Source: Clostridiales bacterium (GTDB taxonomy: Bacteria; Bacillota; Clostridia; Oscillospirales; Acutalibacteraceae). Taken from it: a stretch of DNA of 64,000 nt. Positions within the stretch are counted from its first letter, which is position 1; each line of letters opens with the position of its first letter. A program made the translations under genes and the position numbers. Positions 32,060 to 41,234 of the stretch are shown here, piece by piece. The DNA lies in contig DUNN01000029.1 of the NCBI GenBank assembly GCA_012839345.1, positions 62,001-126,000 on the forward strand, in the 5' to 3' direction. The notes beneath the pieces were generated by a model. It ran no database searches. It was not told where the DNA came from and was given only the letters and a program-made list of their open reading frames with translations.

Positions 32060-33488
32060 ACGGATCGGAATTAAGTGGCGCATTTTCGGCGGATTTGCCA
32101 TTTTCACCCTGCTGATTCTGGTCTTGCTCTGGATGTTTCAGGTGGTCTTTCTGGACAACTTTTATAAATTCATTAAAACCAATGAAATCAGGAGTTCTGC
32201 GGAAAGCCTGGTGGAAACGATGAATTCAGATGATTTTATCGATACGGTAAACAGCATCTGCCAGAATACGCAGATCAACATTATGGTGACCAACGAAAAG
32301 GGGCAGATCCTCTACAAGTTTTTTGCCATGCCGACCGGAATTGCGGAGCGTTTTAGCCGGGTTAACAGCCCCTTGTACCTTACGCAGGTGTACGACGTGG
32401 CCGAATCGCAGGGCGGTACTTACCTGGAGCGTTCCCAGCACGGTGGGCCGGGGATGGGCGGCCCGCAGCGGGACGGCCGCATGGCGGAGCCGGAAACCAT
32501 TCTCTATGCCCGTACAGCGGTAAAATCGGACGGAACGAAACTCATGTTCCTTTTAACTTCCAATATTTCGCCGGTTACCGCTACGGTGAATACGCTACGC
32601 GTGCAACTGACATACATTACGGTGATTATGTTGATTTTGGCGCTTGTGCTTGCCGTTATTCTGGCGCGCCACATTTCCCAGCCGATTGTCCGGATTAACC
32701 AGACCGCCGGAAGGCTTGCGCACGGCGATTACGACGTAACCTTCGAAGAAAAGGGATACCGCGAGGTAGCGGAACTGGCGCATACCATGAACTACGCGGC
32801 ATCCGAGCTTTCCCGCACGGAAACCCTGCGCCGCGACCTTATTGCGAATGTTTCCCACGATCTGCGCACGCCGCTGACCATGATTACCGGGTACAGCGAG
32901 GTCATGCGCGACCTGCCGGGAGAAAACACGCCGGAAAACGTCCAAATTATTATTGATGAGGCAACCCGCCTGACCACGCTAGTGAACGATATGCTAGATC
33001 TTTCCAAACTGCAGTCGGGCACACAGACATATCTTCGGGAAAACTTCAACCTTACGCAGAGCCTTCGCACAATTCTGCTTCGGTATTCCAAGCTGACCGA
33101 TTACAATATTACGTTCTCCGCGGATTGCGACGTTACGGTATGCGGAGACGAGCTGAAAATATCGCAGGTGTTTTACAACCTTGTGAACAACGCGATTACT
33201 TACACCGGCCCTGACAAGGTGGTAGATATCCGCCAGATTGTTCACGACGGAAAAGTACGTGTGGAGGTCCGCGACACGGGAGAGGGCATTCCGCAGGATA
33301 AACTAAACGATATTTGGGACCGGTATTATAAGGTAGACAAAGAACATAAGCGCGCGCAGATTGGCACCGGCTTGGGACTGTCCATTGTGAAAACGATTCT
33401 TGACATGCACGGCGGGGCATACGGCGTCAGCAGTCAGGAAGGCGTGGGCAGCGTGTTCTGGTTTGAATTGGACATTGTGGAAGAATAA
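32037..33488 (+). CDS. Membrane sensor histidine kinase
   Basis: 483 aa from TTG 32037. TM1 ~15-38, an extracellular domain of ~140 residues with a Gly/His-rich loop (SQHGGPGMGGPQRDGR), TM2 ~195-217, HAMP, then the H-box NVSHDLRTPLTMITGYSEV, N-box SQVFYNLVNNAITYTG, and G1/G2 boxes DTGEGIP and GTGLGLSIVK. It is the partner of the response regulator it overlaps. The histidine-containing loop could bind a metal, but that is a guess. After its stop codon the same frame stays open for 41 codons (see the next entry). Confidence 0.94.
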   Translation: MKHRDLLKRIGIKWRIFGGFAIFTLLILVLLWMFQVVFLDNFYKFIKTNEIRSSAESLVETMNSDDFIDTVNSICQNTQINIMVTNEKGQILYKFFAMPTGIAERFSRVNSPLYLTQVYDVAESQGGTYLERSQHGGPGMGGPQRDGRMAEPETILYARTAVKSDGTKLMFLLTSNISPVTATVNTLRVQLTYITVIMLILALVLAVILARHISQPIVRINQTAGRLAHGDYDVTFEEKGYREVAELAHTMNYAASELSRTETLRRDLIANVSHDLRTPLTMITGYSEVMRDLPGENTPENVQIIIDEATRLTTLVNDMLDLSKLQSGTQTYLRENFNLTQSLRTILLRYSKLTDYNITFSADCDVTVCGDELKISQVFYNLVNNAITYTGPDKVVDIRQIVHDGKVRVEVRDTGEGIPQDKLNDIWDRYYKVDKEHKRAQIGTGLGLSIVKTILDMHGGAYGVSSQEGVGSVFWFELDIVEE

Positions 33489-33614
33489 AGTCCTGGCAGT
33501 GTACGGGAAGCCGCCCTTGCCTGTGCGGTCGGTACCCTGAACGACCAGGCGGGCACCTGCGGTCACAAGGACCATGCTCACGGGGAATGCAGCGGGAAAA
33601 ATCACTGCGGCTGA
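33489..33614 (+). pseudogene. Cys/His-rich tail in frame after the kinase stop
   Basis: Directly after the kinase TAA, the same frame encodes 41 residues ending TLNDQAGTCGHKDHAHGECS then GKNHCG before TGA 33614. There is no ATG, GTG or TTG start. The composition resembles the C-terminal end of NifX/NifB-type iron-molybdenum cofactor proteins. I read it as a gene remnant fused by deletion; stop-codon readthrough is the other option. Confidence 0.3.
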
Positions 33615-33646
33615 CGATATTCCACCGATCAATTTTAAAATGGGAG

Positions 33647-33675
33647 TTCATGGGCCGGCATTTCTGTGGTATAAT
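33647..33675 (+). promoter_or_regulatory. Likely gpsA promoter
   Basis: TTCATG (33647-33652), 17-nt spacer, TATAAT (33670-33675). The leader is about 100 nt. Confidence 0.5.
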
Positions 33676-33782
33676 AATAAAATTGGCTTTGGCTGATATC
33701 ATTTTGAGAATCTGCCGTGTGGCGTAACGTTTTCGGCGAGTGAAACTATGGCTCGCGTCATATTGCTATCGGAGGTGCTGTT

Positions 33783-34745
33783 ATGAATATTGCCGTGCTT
33801 GGCTGCGGAAGGTGGGGCAGCTTTCTGGCATGGTACCTGAACCGCCTTGGCCATTGGGTCATGCTTTACGGCCGGGAGGGTTCCGAACATCTGGCCGCGT
33901 TTCAGAAAACCCGCACCAACGGCCTGGTTACGCTGGAGGATTCCGTGCGCCTGACCAGCCGATTGGAGGAAGCCGTTTCCTTTGGAGAAATTCTGGTAAT
34001 TTCCATCGGCGCCCAAAGCCTGCGCGCGCTGATGAAACAGCTTTCCGGGCTTGCGATGGATGGGAAAACCATTGTGCTCTGCATGAAGGGGCTGGAAGCG
34101 GAAACCGGAAAGCGGCTTACAGAGATTACGGCAGAGTACCTGCCCGGCGTGCCAACCGCAATCTGGGTCGGGCCGGGTCATGTTCAGAATTTTGTCCGTG
34201 GAATTCCAAACTGCATGGTAATTGACAGCAACAGCGACGCGGTTAAGCAAAAGCTGGTGAAGGCCTTTTCCAGCGACCTGATTCGTTTTTATTACGGTAC
34301 CGATCTGCTTGGGAACGAAGTCGGCGCCGCTGCAAAAAATGTAATCGGGATTGCCGCCGGTATGCTGGACGGCCTGAACAAGACTGCGCTGAAGGGCGCG
34401 CTGATGTCCCGCGGAACGCGTGAAATTGCCCGGCTGATCCGTGCGATGGGTGGAAACGAATTGACCGCCTATGGGTTGGGTCATTTGGGCGATTATGAAG
34501 CAACCGTATTTTCCCCGTACAGCCATAACCGCCGGTTCGGTGAGCTTTTTGTGCGTGGGGAACCTTACGGCGAACTGGCAGAGGGCGTGGCCACCACGAC
34601 TGCCTTGCTGCGTCTTGGCGCGCAGTACGGGGAGGAACTTCCAATCTGCAAAGCGGTGGATTCGGTGATTAACGGAGGAAACGATCCGAACCGAGTTCTT
34701 TCTGACCTGTTTCTGCGCAGCCTGAAAATGGAATTCCGGCAATAG
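33783..34745 (+). CDS. gpsA: Glycerol-3-phosphate dehydrogenase [NAD(P)+]
   Basis: 320 aa, normal length. MNIAVLGCGRWGSFLAWYL is the Rossmann loop; GPGHVQNFVRGIPN, LLGNEVGAAAKNVIGIAAGM (catalytic Lys) and GLGHLGDYEATVFSPYSHNR are the conserved substrate blocks. It reduces dihydroxyacetone phosphate to sn-glycerol-3-phosphate, the backbone for the PlsY step. In many Firmicutes it follows plsY and der; here it stands alone, with GGAGG before ATG 33783. The usual GAGxxG loop is GCGRWG. Confidence 0.94.
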   Translation: MNIAVLGCGRWGSFLAWYLNRLGHWVMLYGREGSEHLAAFQKTRTNGLVTLEDSVRLTSRLEEAVSFGEILVISIGAQSLRALMKQLSGLAMDGKTIVLCMKGLEAETGKRLTEITAEYLPGVPTAIWVGPGHVQNFVRGIPNCMVIDSNSDAVKQKLVKAFSSDLIRFYYGTDLLGNEVGAAAKNVIGIAAGMLDGLNKTALKGALMSRGTREIARLIRAMGGNELTAYGLGHLGDYEATVFSPYSHNRRFGELFVRGEPYGELAEGVATTTALLRLGAQYGEELPICKAVDSVINGGNDPNRVLSDLFLRSLKMEFRQ

Positions 34746-34847
34746 GAGTTCCGGTGAAACCATCCATTTCTGTTGGTTTTGCGCCGATGGTGTGAATGAT
34801 ACCAATGTTACCAAAGTAGTATTTACAGTATATTAGTAAAAGGATGT

Positions 34848-35693
34848 ATGGATATGAGCGAAGAAAACTGCACACATGACTGCAGTACTTGCGGCGAAAA
34901 CTGTCCTTCTAAAAAAGCTTCCCCGCAAGATTTTATTGAAAAGCCGAATCCGATGAGCAAAATCGGCAAGGTGATTGGAATTGTCAGCGGCAAGGGCGGT
35001 GTCGGCAAAAGCATGGTGACCAGCATGATGGCGGTGCTGCTGAACCGCCGCGGCAGCCATACCGCAATTCTGGACGCCGACGTAACCGGGCCTTCCATTC
35101 CGAAAGCGTTCGGCATTAAGGAAAAGGCTATGGGCAGCGAGGCCGGCATGATTCCGGTGGCTTCCGGCACGGGGATTGACGTCATGTCCGTCAATTTGCT
35201 GCTGGATGACGAAAGCACTCCGGTTGTCTGGCGCGGCCCTATGATTGCCAACATGGTCAAACAGTTCTGGACGGATGTAATCTGGAACGATGTGGATTAT
35301 CTGTTTGTCGATATGCCTCCGGGAACCGGAGATGTGCCGCTTACCGTGTTCCAAAGCATTCCGCTGGACGGCATAATCATCGTAACCTCTCCGCAGGAAC
35401 TGGTTTCCATGATTGTTTCCAAGGCGGTTAACATGGCGAAAATGATGAATGTGCCAATCATCGGCATTGTGGAGAATATGAGCTATGTTAAATGCCCGGA
35501 CTGCGGAAAGACAATTCAGGTATTCGGCGAAAGTCACGTGGACGAAATCGCCGCAAAGTTCAATTTAAAGGTGCTTGGAAAGTGTCCGTTTGACTCGGGT
35601 CTGGCGAAAAACTTCGACGTTGGTCTGGCAGAGCTTGCAAACGCCCCTTGGCTGGAAGATGCCGCCACTGCGGTCGAGCAGTTCTCGAAATAA
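34848..35693 (+). CDS. mrp: Mrp/NBP35-family Fe-S cluster carrier ATPase
   Basis: 281 aa. The N terminus has a cysteine cluster (CTHDCSTCGENCPSKK) as in Nbp35-type proteins. The deviant Walker A is IVSGKGGVGKSMVTSM, followed by LDADVTGPSIPKAFGI, DYLFVDMPPGTGDVPLT and near the C terminus VKCPDCGKTI, the CxxC that bridges an Fe-S cluster in the dimer. It loads clusters onto apoproteins. ATG 34854 is an alternative start. Monocistronic, closed by the strong terminator at 35702. Confidence 0.93.
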   Translation: MDMSEENCTHDCSTCGENCPSKKASPQDFIEKPNPMSKIGKVIGIVSGKGGVGKSMVTSMMAVLLNRRGSHTAILDADVTGPSIPKAFGIKEKAMGSEAGMIPVASGTGIDVMSVNLLLDDESTPVVWRGPMIANMVKQFWTDVIWNDVDYLFVDMPPGTGDVPLTVFQSIPLDGIIIVTSPQELVSMIVSKAVNMAKMMNVPIIGIVENMSYVKCPDCGKTIQVFGESHVDEIAAKFNLKVLGKCPFDSGLAKNFDVGLAELANAPWLEDAATAVEQFSK

Positions 35694-35701
35694 AAGACAG
35701 C

Positions 35702-35745
35702 ATAAAGCGACCCCCGGCAGCGATTGCTGCCGGGGGTCGCTTTAT
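35702..35745. terminator. Bidirectional terminator, 20-bp perfect stem
   Basis: 35702-35721 pairs without error with 35726-35745 around a GATT loop. The stem is GC-rich in the middle and ends in ATAAAG/CTTTAT, so it can stop both mrp and the oncoming ABC operon. Confidence 0.85.
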
Positions 35746-35759
35746 GGCTGCGGTAACGG

Positions 35760-37544
35760 TTACGCACTTGCGCGGGCGCTGTCGTACTGCGCCATATACA
35801 GGCGGTAGTAATAGCCTTTCTGTGCCATCAGTTCCTCGTGGGTTCCGCTTTCCATAATGCGGCCGTCGTCAATGTACATAATACGGCTGCAGCTTTTGAT
35901 GGTGGACAGCCGATGCGCAATGATAAATGACGTACGCCCCTTCAAAAGCATGTTAATGCCCTGCTGCACCAACTGTTCGGTGGCGGTGTCAATGGATGAG
36001 GTTGCCTCGTCCAGCACCAGAATTTTCGGGTCAGCCAGCAGTGTGCGCGCAAATGCCAGCAGCTGCTTCTGCCCCTGGGAAAGCCCGCCGCCGCGCTCTT
36101 TGACCACGGTGTTGTAGCCGTTTCGCAGTTTGCAGATAAAGTCGTCCGCGTGCAGCGCTTTCGCGGCCCGAATGACTTCCTCATCCGTTGCATCCTGCTT
36201 CGCATAACGGATGTTGTCGGCAATGGTGCCGGAGAAAATGAAGCTGTCCTGCAGCATGATTCCCATTTGGCTGCGCAGCGAATGCAGCGTCACGTCCATC
36301 ACGTTGTGGCCGTCAATCAGCACCTGACCTTCCTCAATGTTGTAAAAGCGGCTAATCAGGTTCACAATGGTGGTTTTGCCCGCGCCAGTCGGCCCCACAA
36401 TGGCAATGCTTTCCCCGGGCTTTGCCTCAAAGCTTACATTTTTCAGAATTTTCTGGCCGGGTTCATAGCCGAAGCTGACGGAGTCAAAACGGACTTCCCC
36501 AACAATGGGAGGAAGCTCCTGCGCGCCCGGTTTGTCTTCAATCACTGCCGGCTCGTTCATGGTTTCAAAAATGCGCTCCAGGTAGGAAACTGCGTTAATA
36601 AAATTGTTGTAGATGTTGGCAAGGTTGATAATCGGCTGCCAGAAGCGTGAAGCGTAGGTGCCCATGGCAAGCAAAACGCCGAAGGAGGCCATCGGGTTCA
36701 GCCAGTAGGCGCCCGCGATATAAACCAGAGAAAAGACGATTTGGGAAACGGTTTCCACCGAAAACCACACGGTGTTTGAAATGTAAATGGCATTCATCCA
36801 GGTGTGGTAGCGTTTTTCCAGCAGCCGGTTCAGAATGCCCATGTTGGTTTCCTGTCGGTCAAACGCCTGTGTAACCCGGGAGCCTTCAATGGATTCCTGT
36901 ACAAACGCATTGACGTTGGAGTTTTTGTTGGAAACCGCCTGCCAGGCCTTGCGCTGCCGCGGCTTGATGATCCAGATAAACGCGGCAACAACTGGCATCC
37001 CGGCAACCGTAATTGCCGCCAGCGGCACGCTGACCTGAAACATGAAGATGATAATAAAGATAATATTGATGATTTCAATGATGAAGTTCAGAATGCCGTT
37101 GCTCAGCGCGTCGGATACTGCGTTGACGTAATGGACGACACGCACCAGAATTTTTCCGTGCGGCCGGTTGTCGTAATAAGAAAAGGGCAGTACCTGCAGG
37201 TGGTCAAACAGGTCCTTTCGAATGTCGTGCACGATATTCTGTCCGACCTTTGCCACAATGACGGTGCGTATGGTATTAAACCCGATATTTACCAGAATGG
37301 TCAGTGCCAGCAGAACGCTGAGACGGATGAGGTAACCTACGTCCTTGTGGGGAATGGCAATGTCGGTTGCTTTCTGCAGCAGCATCGGGCCGGTCAGACC
37401 CACAATACTGCCGATGGCGCTGAAGACCAGTGCACCGATCATCTGCTTTTTATACCGGGCAACATAAACCATGCATTTTTTTAAATTTTCAAAATTAAAT
37501 GGGGATTCCAAATCTTCATCTACATCATACTTGTTACGCGCCAA
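35760..37544 (-). CDS. Heterodimeric ABC exporter subunit, catalytic NBD
   Basis: 594 aa: six TM helices (~35-330) and an ATPase domain with Walker A GPTGAGKTT, Q-loop, signature LSQGQKQLLAFAR, Walker B ILVLDEATSSIDT with the catalytic Glu, and switch His IIAHRLST. The signature Gly-Gly is changed to SQG. Its start overlaps the end of the partner gene by 11 bp. Together they form a half-transporter pair of the BmrCD/TM287-288 kind, commonly multidrug or lipid exporters. Substrate is unknown; the adjacent AraC gene may regulate it. Confidence 0.93.
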   Translation of the reverse strand: MARNKYDVDEDLESPFNFENLKKCMVYVARYKKQMIGALVFSAIGSIVGLTGPMLLQKATDIAIPHKDVGYLIRLSVLLALTILVNIGFNTIRTVIVAKVGQNIVHDIRKDLFDHLQVLPFSYYDNRPHGKILVRVVHYVNAVSDALSNGILNFIIEIINIIFIIIFMFQVSVPLAAITVAGMPVVAAFIWIIKPRQRKAWQAVSNKNSNVNAFVQESIEGSRVTQAFDRQETNMGILNRLLEKRYHTWMNAIYISNTVWFSVETVSQIVFSLVYIAGAYWLNPMASFGVLLAMGTYASRFWQPIINLANIYNNFINAVSYLERIFETMNEPAVIEDKPGAQELPPIVGEVRFDSVSFGYEPGQKILKNVSFEAKPGESIAIVGPTGAGKTTIVNLISRFYNIEEGQVLIDGHNVMDVTLHSLRSQMGIMLQDSFIFSGTIADNIRYAKQDATDEEVIRAAKALHADDFICKLRNGYNTVVKERGGGLSQGQKQLLAFARTLLADPKILVLDEATSSIDTATEQLVQQGINMLLKGRTSFIIAHRLSTIKSCSRIMYIDDGRIMESGTHEELMAQKGYYYRLYMAQYDSARASA

Positions 37545-39330
37545 TGGAAATCCCTCCTTCCGGTGCAGCTTCCGTGGAGTCCACGCTGTTTTGCAGCGCC
37601 CAGATACGGTAGTAGTAGCCGCGCTTTTTAAGCAGCTCTTTGTGGGTTCCCTGTTCTACAATGCGGCCCTGATCCAGAATCAGGATGCTGTCTGCATCCT
37701 GCACTGAGGAAACACGCTGTGCAATAATGATTTTGGTGCAGGGGAAATCCAGATGCCGCAGCTGCTTTTGTATGTACTGTTCCGTTTCCATATCCACTGC
37801 GGATGTGGTGTCGTCCAGAATCAGAATGGACGGCTTGACGGCCAGCGCGCGTGCCAGGGAGATGCGCTGCCGCTGCCCGCCGGAAAGACCAACGCCACGC
37901 TCGCCGATTAAGGTGTCGTACCCGTCCTGCATATGGGTGATGAAGCCGTCCGCGTCGGCCGCGGCGGCATACTTCACCACTTCTTCCATCGGCAGGTTTT
38001 CGTTCCCATAGGCAATGTTTCCTTCCACTGTGTCTGAATAGAGGAAAACGTCCTGCATTGCCACGCCGATGGAGTCACGCAGAGAAGAGAGCGTCAGATC
38101 CTGCACATTTTTTCCATCTACCAGTACCTCGCCCTCCGTTGCATCGTAAAACCGGGTAATCATATTGGCCAGTGTGGTTTTGCCCGCACCGGTGGTTCCC
38201 ATAATACCGAGTGTTTTGCCCGCGCCAATGCGGAAGTTCACGTGGTCCAGCAAAACGTTTCCGCCAGTTTTAAAGCTCACGTTCCGGAATTCCAAATCGC
38301 CCTTCAGGCGGCCTGCGGCGGGCTTGGCATGGCTGCGGTTTACGATGGTAGGCTGCGCATAGAAAATTTCAATAATCATTTCGCACGAGGCGAAGAACCG
38401 CTGAATGTCGTTAATGAGCATACCCAGGTTGCGCAGCGGGTTGGCAAGCGCCCAGGTCAGGGAGGAAAACGCCAGCAGTTCGCCCGCGGTCAGCTTTCCA
38501 TGAATCATAAAAATGCCGCCGACCAAAATCGTAATGACCGTCAGCGAATTGGAAAGCAAGTCAATCAGCGGCTGAAACCGAACCCCGACGTACGTGGTTT
38601 GCAGGTTCATCTTACGGAATTCCGCGTTTTTTTCCTCGAACTTCTGCTTTTCAAATTCCTCCGCCGCAAAGGCTTTCACCACCCGGTTTCCCGCAATGTT
38701 TTCCTGTGCCACGGTGTTTAATTCGGAGAGCTTTTGGCGCAGCTGAACGAACATCGGACTGATGATTTTGGAGAACATTCGCGTAATCAGCAGGATGAAC
38801 GGCGTAATAGCGGCAAGGCACAGCGTAAACGTAACATTTACTGTGAGCAGATAGCAGAGAGTCACCGCAAAAATTACAATGGAATCCACCACGTTGTAGG
38901 AAATCCACGCGGTGGTGTGCCTGACCAAATCCAGGTCGTTGGTCATGCGCGTCATGAGGTCGCCGGTGCGGATTCGCCCGTAAAAAACGTAATCTTGATT
39001 TTGAATCACTTCATACATTCGGCGCCGCACGTCATCCAGCATACACTGGCTGTTTTGCTCCAGGCAGACGATCATAATATAACGCATCGTCAGCCGTACA
39101 ATCTGTACGATCATCATGGCACCGAGAATCGGCAGCAGCTTTTCTGTGTTGTGTGGCGTAATTACTTCATCAATCAGTTTTTGGGAAAGCATTGGATTGA
39201 TAATCAGCATGGAAGAGGTGATTCCCGAAAGAATCAGCCCAATTACGAACAAAGGGCGCTTTTTGCCCATATACTTCCATAGCCACTTTAGCTTGAACAT
39301 GTTGTCACCCGTGACATCCACCCCCATCAT
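37534..39330 (-). CDS. Heterodimeric ABC exporter subunit, degenerate NBD
   Basis: 598 aa with the same layout. Walker A is GTTGAGKTT and the signature LSGGQRQRISLAR is canonical, but Walker B reads ILILDDTTSAVDM, with Asp where the catalytic Glu should be, and the switch region is IIAQRVSS, with Gln for the His. This is the inactive-site half of an asymmetric exporter, so the two genes must work together. Start ATG 39330 has GAGGA very close; ATG 39300 (MFKLKWLWKYMGKKRP) is an equally likely start. Confidence 0.93.
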   Translation of the reverse strand: MMGVDVTGDNMFKLKWLWKYMGKKRPLFVIGLILSGITSSMLIINPMLSQKLIDEVITPHNTEKLLPILGAMMIVQIVRLTMRYIMIVCLEQNSQCMLDDVRRRMYEVIQNQDYVFYGRIRTGDLMTRMTNDLDLVRHTTAWISYNVVDSIVIFAVTLCYLLTVNVTFTLCLAAITPFILLITRMFSKIISPMFVQLRQKLSELNTVAQENIAGNRVVKAFAAEEFEKQKFEEKNAEFRKMNLQTTYVGVRFQPLIDLLSNSLTVITILVGGIFMIHGKLTAGELLAFSSLTWALANPLRNLGMLINDIQRFFASCEMIIEIFYAQPTIVNRSHAKPAAGRLKGDLEFRNVSFKTGGNVLLDHVNFRIGAGKTLGIMGTTGAGKTTLANMITRFYDATEGEVLVDGKNVQDLTLSSLRDSIGVAMQDVFLYSDTVEGNIAYGNENLPMEEVVKYAAAADADGFITHMQDGYDTLIGERGVGLSGGQRQRISLARALAVKPSILILDDTTSAVDMETEQYIQKQLRHLDFPCTKIIIAQRVSSVQDADSILILDQGRIVEQGTHKELLKKRGYYYRIWALQNSVDSTEAAPEGGISIGA

Positions 39331-39504
39331 TTCCTCAATTTTTTCTGAGATGTTCTGCCTGATTTTGCTGTAATCTGCGGAGAAAAATGGATTTTATTCT
39401 TGCGCTCTGCATACCAAAGGATTATAGTAAATTTAGAAAATTATTTCGTGTCATCTGTTCACATTTTAGTGACAAAAATTGCTGGATTGGAGGATGCACC
39501 ATTC

Positions 39505-40308
39505 ATGCTGGAATTCTATGAAACATACCGTGACAACCTGCCTTACCCGTCGTTTTGGGAAGAGCGGAATGTTCACTGCAGACCGCATTTCCACAGCAGT
39601 GTGGAACTGACTTATGTTTTGGAAGGAAATCTTCAGGCCTCTGTGGATGGCAAGCCATATCTGGTCGACCCGGGTGAGGTCCTGATTTTCTCCAGCTACG
39701 CCGTGCACAGCTTCAGCCGCCAGTTTCCCAGCCAGTGCATTTTGCTGATTGTTCCGCTGGACTTTCTTCCAGCTTACGAAGCTGTGCTGGAGAAAAAGAT
39801 TTTTCAAAAATGCGTATGCCAAGACCCCTTGGTGAACCGTGAAATTCTGCACTGTATGGAACAGATTCTGCTTTACCGGGAGTGCACGGAGGAAAACGTC
39901 AACATCATCAAGGGGTATGTTTATGTGATTTTTGGACTGCTCATCAACAGTGTTGGCCTGCAGGAAACCGCGGAGAAAAACGATTCCCTGTCGCGGGAAA
40001 TTCTGAAATATCTGCAAAACAATTATTTGGCGCCGGTATCGCTGGACCTCCTTGCACACTACTTTGGCTACAGTAAGTACCGGTTTTCCCATATTTTCAG
40101 CACCTTGTTCGGATGCAGCCTGACCGAATACGTTAATACGCTGCGCTCCCGGCACGCAGCTAGCCTGCTGACGGAAACGAAGGTCCCGCTAATTGATGTC
40201 GCGATGAATTCCGGCTTTGAAAGCATGCGCACCTTTTACCGCGCATTTAAGGTCTGTTTTGGGGTCACGCCCTCCCAGTACCGCAGCAACTATATTGCCA
40301 AGCAGTAG
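39505..40308 (+). CDS. AraC-family regulator with N-terminal cupin
   Basis: 267 aa from ATG 39505, which has GGAGG 11 nt upstream; the frame is open back to 39400. The cupin (HCRPHFHSSVELTYVLEG, then VDPGEVLIFSSYAVHSF) senses a small ligand and the last ~100 residues carry two AraC helix-turn-helices (VSLDLLAHYFGYSKYRFSHI; VPLIDVAMNSGFESMRTFYR, ending GVTPSQYR). It is divergent from the ABC exporter operon with a short shared upstream region, so it is a candidate activator of that operon. Confidence 0.9.
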   Translation: MLEFYETYRDNLPYPSFWEERNVHCRPHFHSSVELTYVLEGNLQASVDGKPYLVDPGEVLIFSSYAVHSFSRQFPSQCILLIVPLDFLPAYEAVLEKKIFQKCVCQDPLVNREILHCMEQILLYRECTEENVNIIKGYVYVIFGLLINSVGLQETAEKNDSLSREILKYLQNNYLAPVSLDLLAHYFGYSKYRFSHIFSTLFGCSLTEYVNTLRSRHAASLLTETKVPLIDVAMNSGFESMRTFYRAFKVCFGVTPSQYRSNYIAKQ

Positions 40309-40368
40309 CTTGTAAATTGTAAAATTTAGGAATATAATTAATTTAATTTTTTTATGCGGAGGGTCGGC

Positions 40369-40986
40369 ATGTCGGATTCTCTGATTACAAAAAAGGCGAT
40401 TGCTAGTTCCATTAAGGAACTGATGAAAAAGAAGGACCTGCAGAAAATTTCGGTCTCGGATATTACGGAACACTGCGGGATTAACCGCCAGACGTTTTAT
40501 TACCATTTCAAGGACAAATATGACCTTGTAAATTGGATTTACTACAACGAAGTGGTTACCGCCGTGGTACATAACAGCAATCCGCTCAGCTGGAGCGGAG
40601 TCATGCTGGAAGTGCTCACAGACATGCAAAAGGAAAAACACTTCTACATGAATGCACTCAGTGTGACCGGCCAAAATGCGTTTCAAGACTATTTTTTTGA
40701 AATGACCAAGCAGCGGCTGCTTGGAATTTTGGACTTTATTGCGGAGAATACGGATTCGGACGGGCGGATGAGTGATTTGAAAATGATTCCGCAGGAGGAT
40801 AAAGATTTTATTGCGGAGTTCTTCGCGTACGGAATTGTTGGAATTGCCGTGCAGTGGGCACGCGGCGGGATGCGGCAGCCGCCGGAGGAAATCATTCGCA
40901 GAATGTCTTACCTGATTCATAATGTTGATTTTTTTACACCATTGGAAGATTGTTTTCCCAATCCGGCCGATTTGCCGGAAGCGTAA
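40369..40986 (+). CDS. TetR-family regulator, DhaS-like
   Basis: 205 aa from ATG 40369, chosen because GGAGGG lies 5 nt upstream (an ATG at 40354 precedes it). The N-terminal helix-turn-helix is complete: KKAIASSIKELMKKKDLQKI, VSDITEHCGINRQTFYYHFK and DKYDLVNWIYYNE. The C-terminal helical domain resembles DhaS-type activators (FFAYGIVGIAVQWARGGM). No dha genes are near, so the target is unknown. It follows the AraC gene by 60 nt and ends at its own terminator. Confidence 0.88.
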   Translation: MSDSLITKKAIASSIKELMKKKDLQKISVSDITEHCGINRQTFYYHFKDKYDLVNWIYYNEVVTAVVHNSNPLSWSGVMLEVLTDMQKEKHFYMNALSVTGQNAFQDYFFEMTKQRLLGILDFIAENTDSDGRMSDLKMIPQEDKDFIAEFFAYGIVGIAVQWARGGMRQPPEEIIRRMSYLIHNVDFFTPLEDCFPNPADLPEA

Positions 40987-41006
40987 GAAAACGGAATAGA
41001 AGGAAA

Positions 41007-41042
41007 AACACCTGATTGCGGTGACCGCATCAGGTGTTTTTT
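41007..41042 (+). terminator. Terminator after the TetR-family gene
   Basis: AACACCTGA/TCAGGTGTT with an inner GCGG/CCGC pairing, then TTTTTTG. Confidence 0.85.
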
Positions 41043-41234
41043 GTAAATTTCTGGCGAAAAACGGACGAGTTTTAATGTTATTTTAAACAAAAGAAAGTGG
41101 TTGGAATTCGTTAATCTGTTCAATTTTGGCGTTTAAATTTGGTTATAATATGATATAATCTTAAATATGATTCTATGGTTTCCAATTTGGATTTCACCTT
41201 TGGAAAAGCAGTATGGGAAAAGAAGAAAGTGGAA

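Noticed and set aside
33699-34814. 371-codon open frame antisense to gpsA, one of the longest non-gene frames
   Set aside because: It mirrors the codon pattern of gpsA, has no family motifs or ribosome site, and would cover a complete well-conserved gene.
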